Source: Thermoprotei archaeon
GTDB taxonomy: Archaea; Thermoproteota; Methanomethylicia; Nezhaarchaeales; WYZ-LMO8
Assembly (NCBI GenBank): GCA_003649565.1
Contig: QMSF01000081.1
Span: 1-5,321, forward strand
DNA length: 5,321 nt
Direction: 5' to 3'
The notes under the pieces are model-generated. The model worked only from the letters and a program-made list of their open reading frames with translations, did not search any database and was not told where the DNA came from. Below, piece by piece: positions 4,737 to 5,321 of the stretch (its first letter is position 1; each line of letters opens with the position of its first letter). Both the position numbers and the translations under genes were made by a program.

Positions 4737-5275
4737 GGATAATACCCCACAAGGGCTTTAGAGTTACAATACATGGTTATTGTCGTGGGATTGTATATTT
4801 TTATGCTAAAGCTCTCGATAAACTCTATGTCTATGTTAAGCATTAGATAGTATGCGGTTATATTACCGGTGGAGTCATCATAGTATCCCATGATAGGCGT
4901 TATAATCGGGTTAATCCAATCCGGGTAATAGTAGCCGGTAGACGTAGCGGATACTAGTTTGTTATAGAGATTATGGCCTATGTATGCCTCAACCTCATTA
5001 ACCGTAAACTGTAATTTCTTAGCGCCGTCAACATATATTCTTATTACTTGGCTCATATAATCAGATATTCCCGTATTAGCCGTGAACTCTAATAAGCTAT
5101 TAATATGCCTCCCAACACCCGTAATAGTATATAATGCTGATTCACTAGATGGATCAATAGCTACGCTACCGCTCTCAATACTTAAAGCTATACTTTCTCC
5201 CTTATACAATGGCCTACTAGGATAATTAATAATTATTGGCGCGAAGTCCGGGCGGTCAAGAGTGTATATGCTCAT
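4733..5275 (-). CDS. beta-rich putative structural protein (180 aa)
   Basis: I do not recognise a named family. Strand-turn patterns dominate: APIIINYP (12-19), SIALSIESGSVAI (28-40), SQVIRIYVDGAKKLQFTVNEV (75-95), ITAYYLMLNIDIEF (139-152) and FSIKIYNPTTITMYC (156-170). Residues 112-131 are rich in tyrosine, proline and isoleucine (YYYPDW, PIITPIMGYY). There is no signal peptide and no long hydrophobic helix. Such a beta-sandwich or jelly-roll-like composition is usual in virion surface or attachment proteins, and the location at the head of the small-gene block fits that. ATG5275 is preceded by GAGGGGAT with five bases between. The stop codon overlaps the next start as ATGA. The function is inferred from architecture and context only. 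Confidence 0.8.
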   Translation of the reverse strand: MSIYTLDRPDFAPIIINYPSRPLYKGESIALSIESGSVAIDPSSESALYTITGVGRHINSLLEFTANTGISDYMSQVIRIYVDGAKKLQFTVNEVEAYIGHNLYNKLVSATSTGYYYPDWINPIITPIMGYYDDSTGNITAYYLMLNIDIEFIESFSIKIYNPTTITMYCNSKALVGYYP

Positions 5276-5321
5276 GTTCTATCCCCTCGTACTTCATTGA
5301 TTTTACGGCATAGTATCCTAG
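5272..5321 (-). CDS. 3' end of an upstream gene (partial, 15 codons)
   Basis: One minus-strand frame is open from the window edge and ends at TGA 5274-5272, forming an ATGA overlap with the start of the 180-aa gene. The visible C-terminus is RILCRKINEVRGDRT, a basic helical-looking tail. The same ATGA arrangement is used at 4733-4736, which favours this frame. A second frame is also open here and would stop at 5258-5256, so the frame is not certain. Too little is visible to suggest a function. Confidence 0.45.
   Translation of the reverse strand, partial: RILCRKINEVRGDRT
5279..5290 (-). promoter_or_regulatory. Shine-Dalgarno element of the 180-aa gene
   Basis: The minus strand reads ACGAGGGGATAG. 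GAGGGGAT ends five bases before ATG5275, an optimal archaeal SD spacing. It matches the element before the 69-aa gene over 12 bases. Confidence 0.6.

Noticed and set aside
1..5321. tRNA gene, integrase gene or attachment site marking an integrated element
   Set aside because: No tRNA-like cloverleaf, CCA-region direct repeat or tyrosine recombinase motif was seen, so integration cannot be judged from this window.

Overview
The window looks like part of a virus or provirus of a hyperthermophilic archaeon, most likely a Thermoproteota (crenarchaeal-type) host. No protein here pins the host, so this rests on indirect signs. Shine-Dalgarno (SD) sequences are of the GAGGTG/GAGGGGAT type that pairs with archaeal 16S rRNA. 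GTG starts are used, ATA is a frequent isoleucine codon, CTAG is common, intergenic DNA carries TTTATAAAT-like TATA boxes, and the small proteins are rich in K, R, E and I. No bacterial -35/-10 promoter stands out. All supported genes lie on the minus strand, so transcription runs from high to low coordinates.

Right part (5321 to 795): one compact operon-like block. In transcription order it holds the 3' tail of an unknown gene, a 180-aa beta-rich protein, a 79-aa protein, a 177-aa protein (beta-sandwich-like core plus charged coiled coil), a 69-aa and a 71-aa protein, and a 926-aa protein. Junctions are ATGA overlaps (two), other short overlaps, or a 3-base gap, so translation is probably coupled. 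A T-rich, terminator-like stretch directly follows the last stop codon. The 926-aa protein has a tryptophan-rich amphipathic N-terminus, two hydrophobic segments, and a C-terminal helical solenoid ending in 110-residue repeats. It looks like a tape-measure or membrane-interacting virion protein. The beta-rich proteins would suit exposed or receptor-contacting virion parts. I read the block as a virion-morphogenesis module; this is inference from architecture, not homology.

Intergenic region (500 to 794): no convincing gene. It carries two well-conserved direct repeats of about 88 bp and a degenerate third. Each full unit has a TGTAATTACA palindrome, a conserved CTGGTGAT core and a TATA-like end. 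This is probably a regulatory region, possibly multi-operator control or small-RNA promoters; an origin role is also conceivable.

Left part (499 to 35): a separate gene for a 154-aa GNAT-like protein, preceded by its own SD and a TATA-like element. The last 34 bases hold a possible promoter for a gene beyond the left edge.
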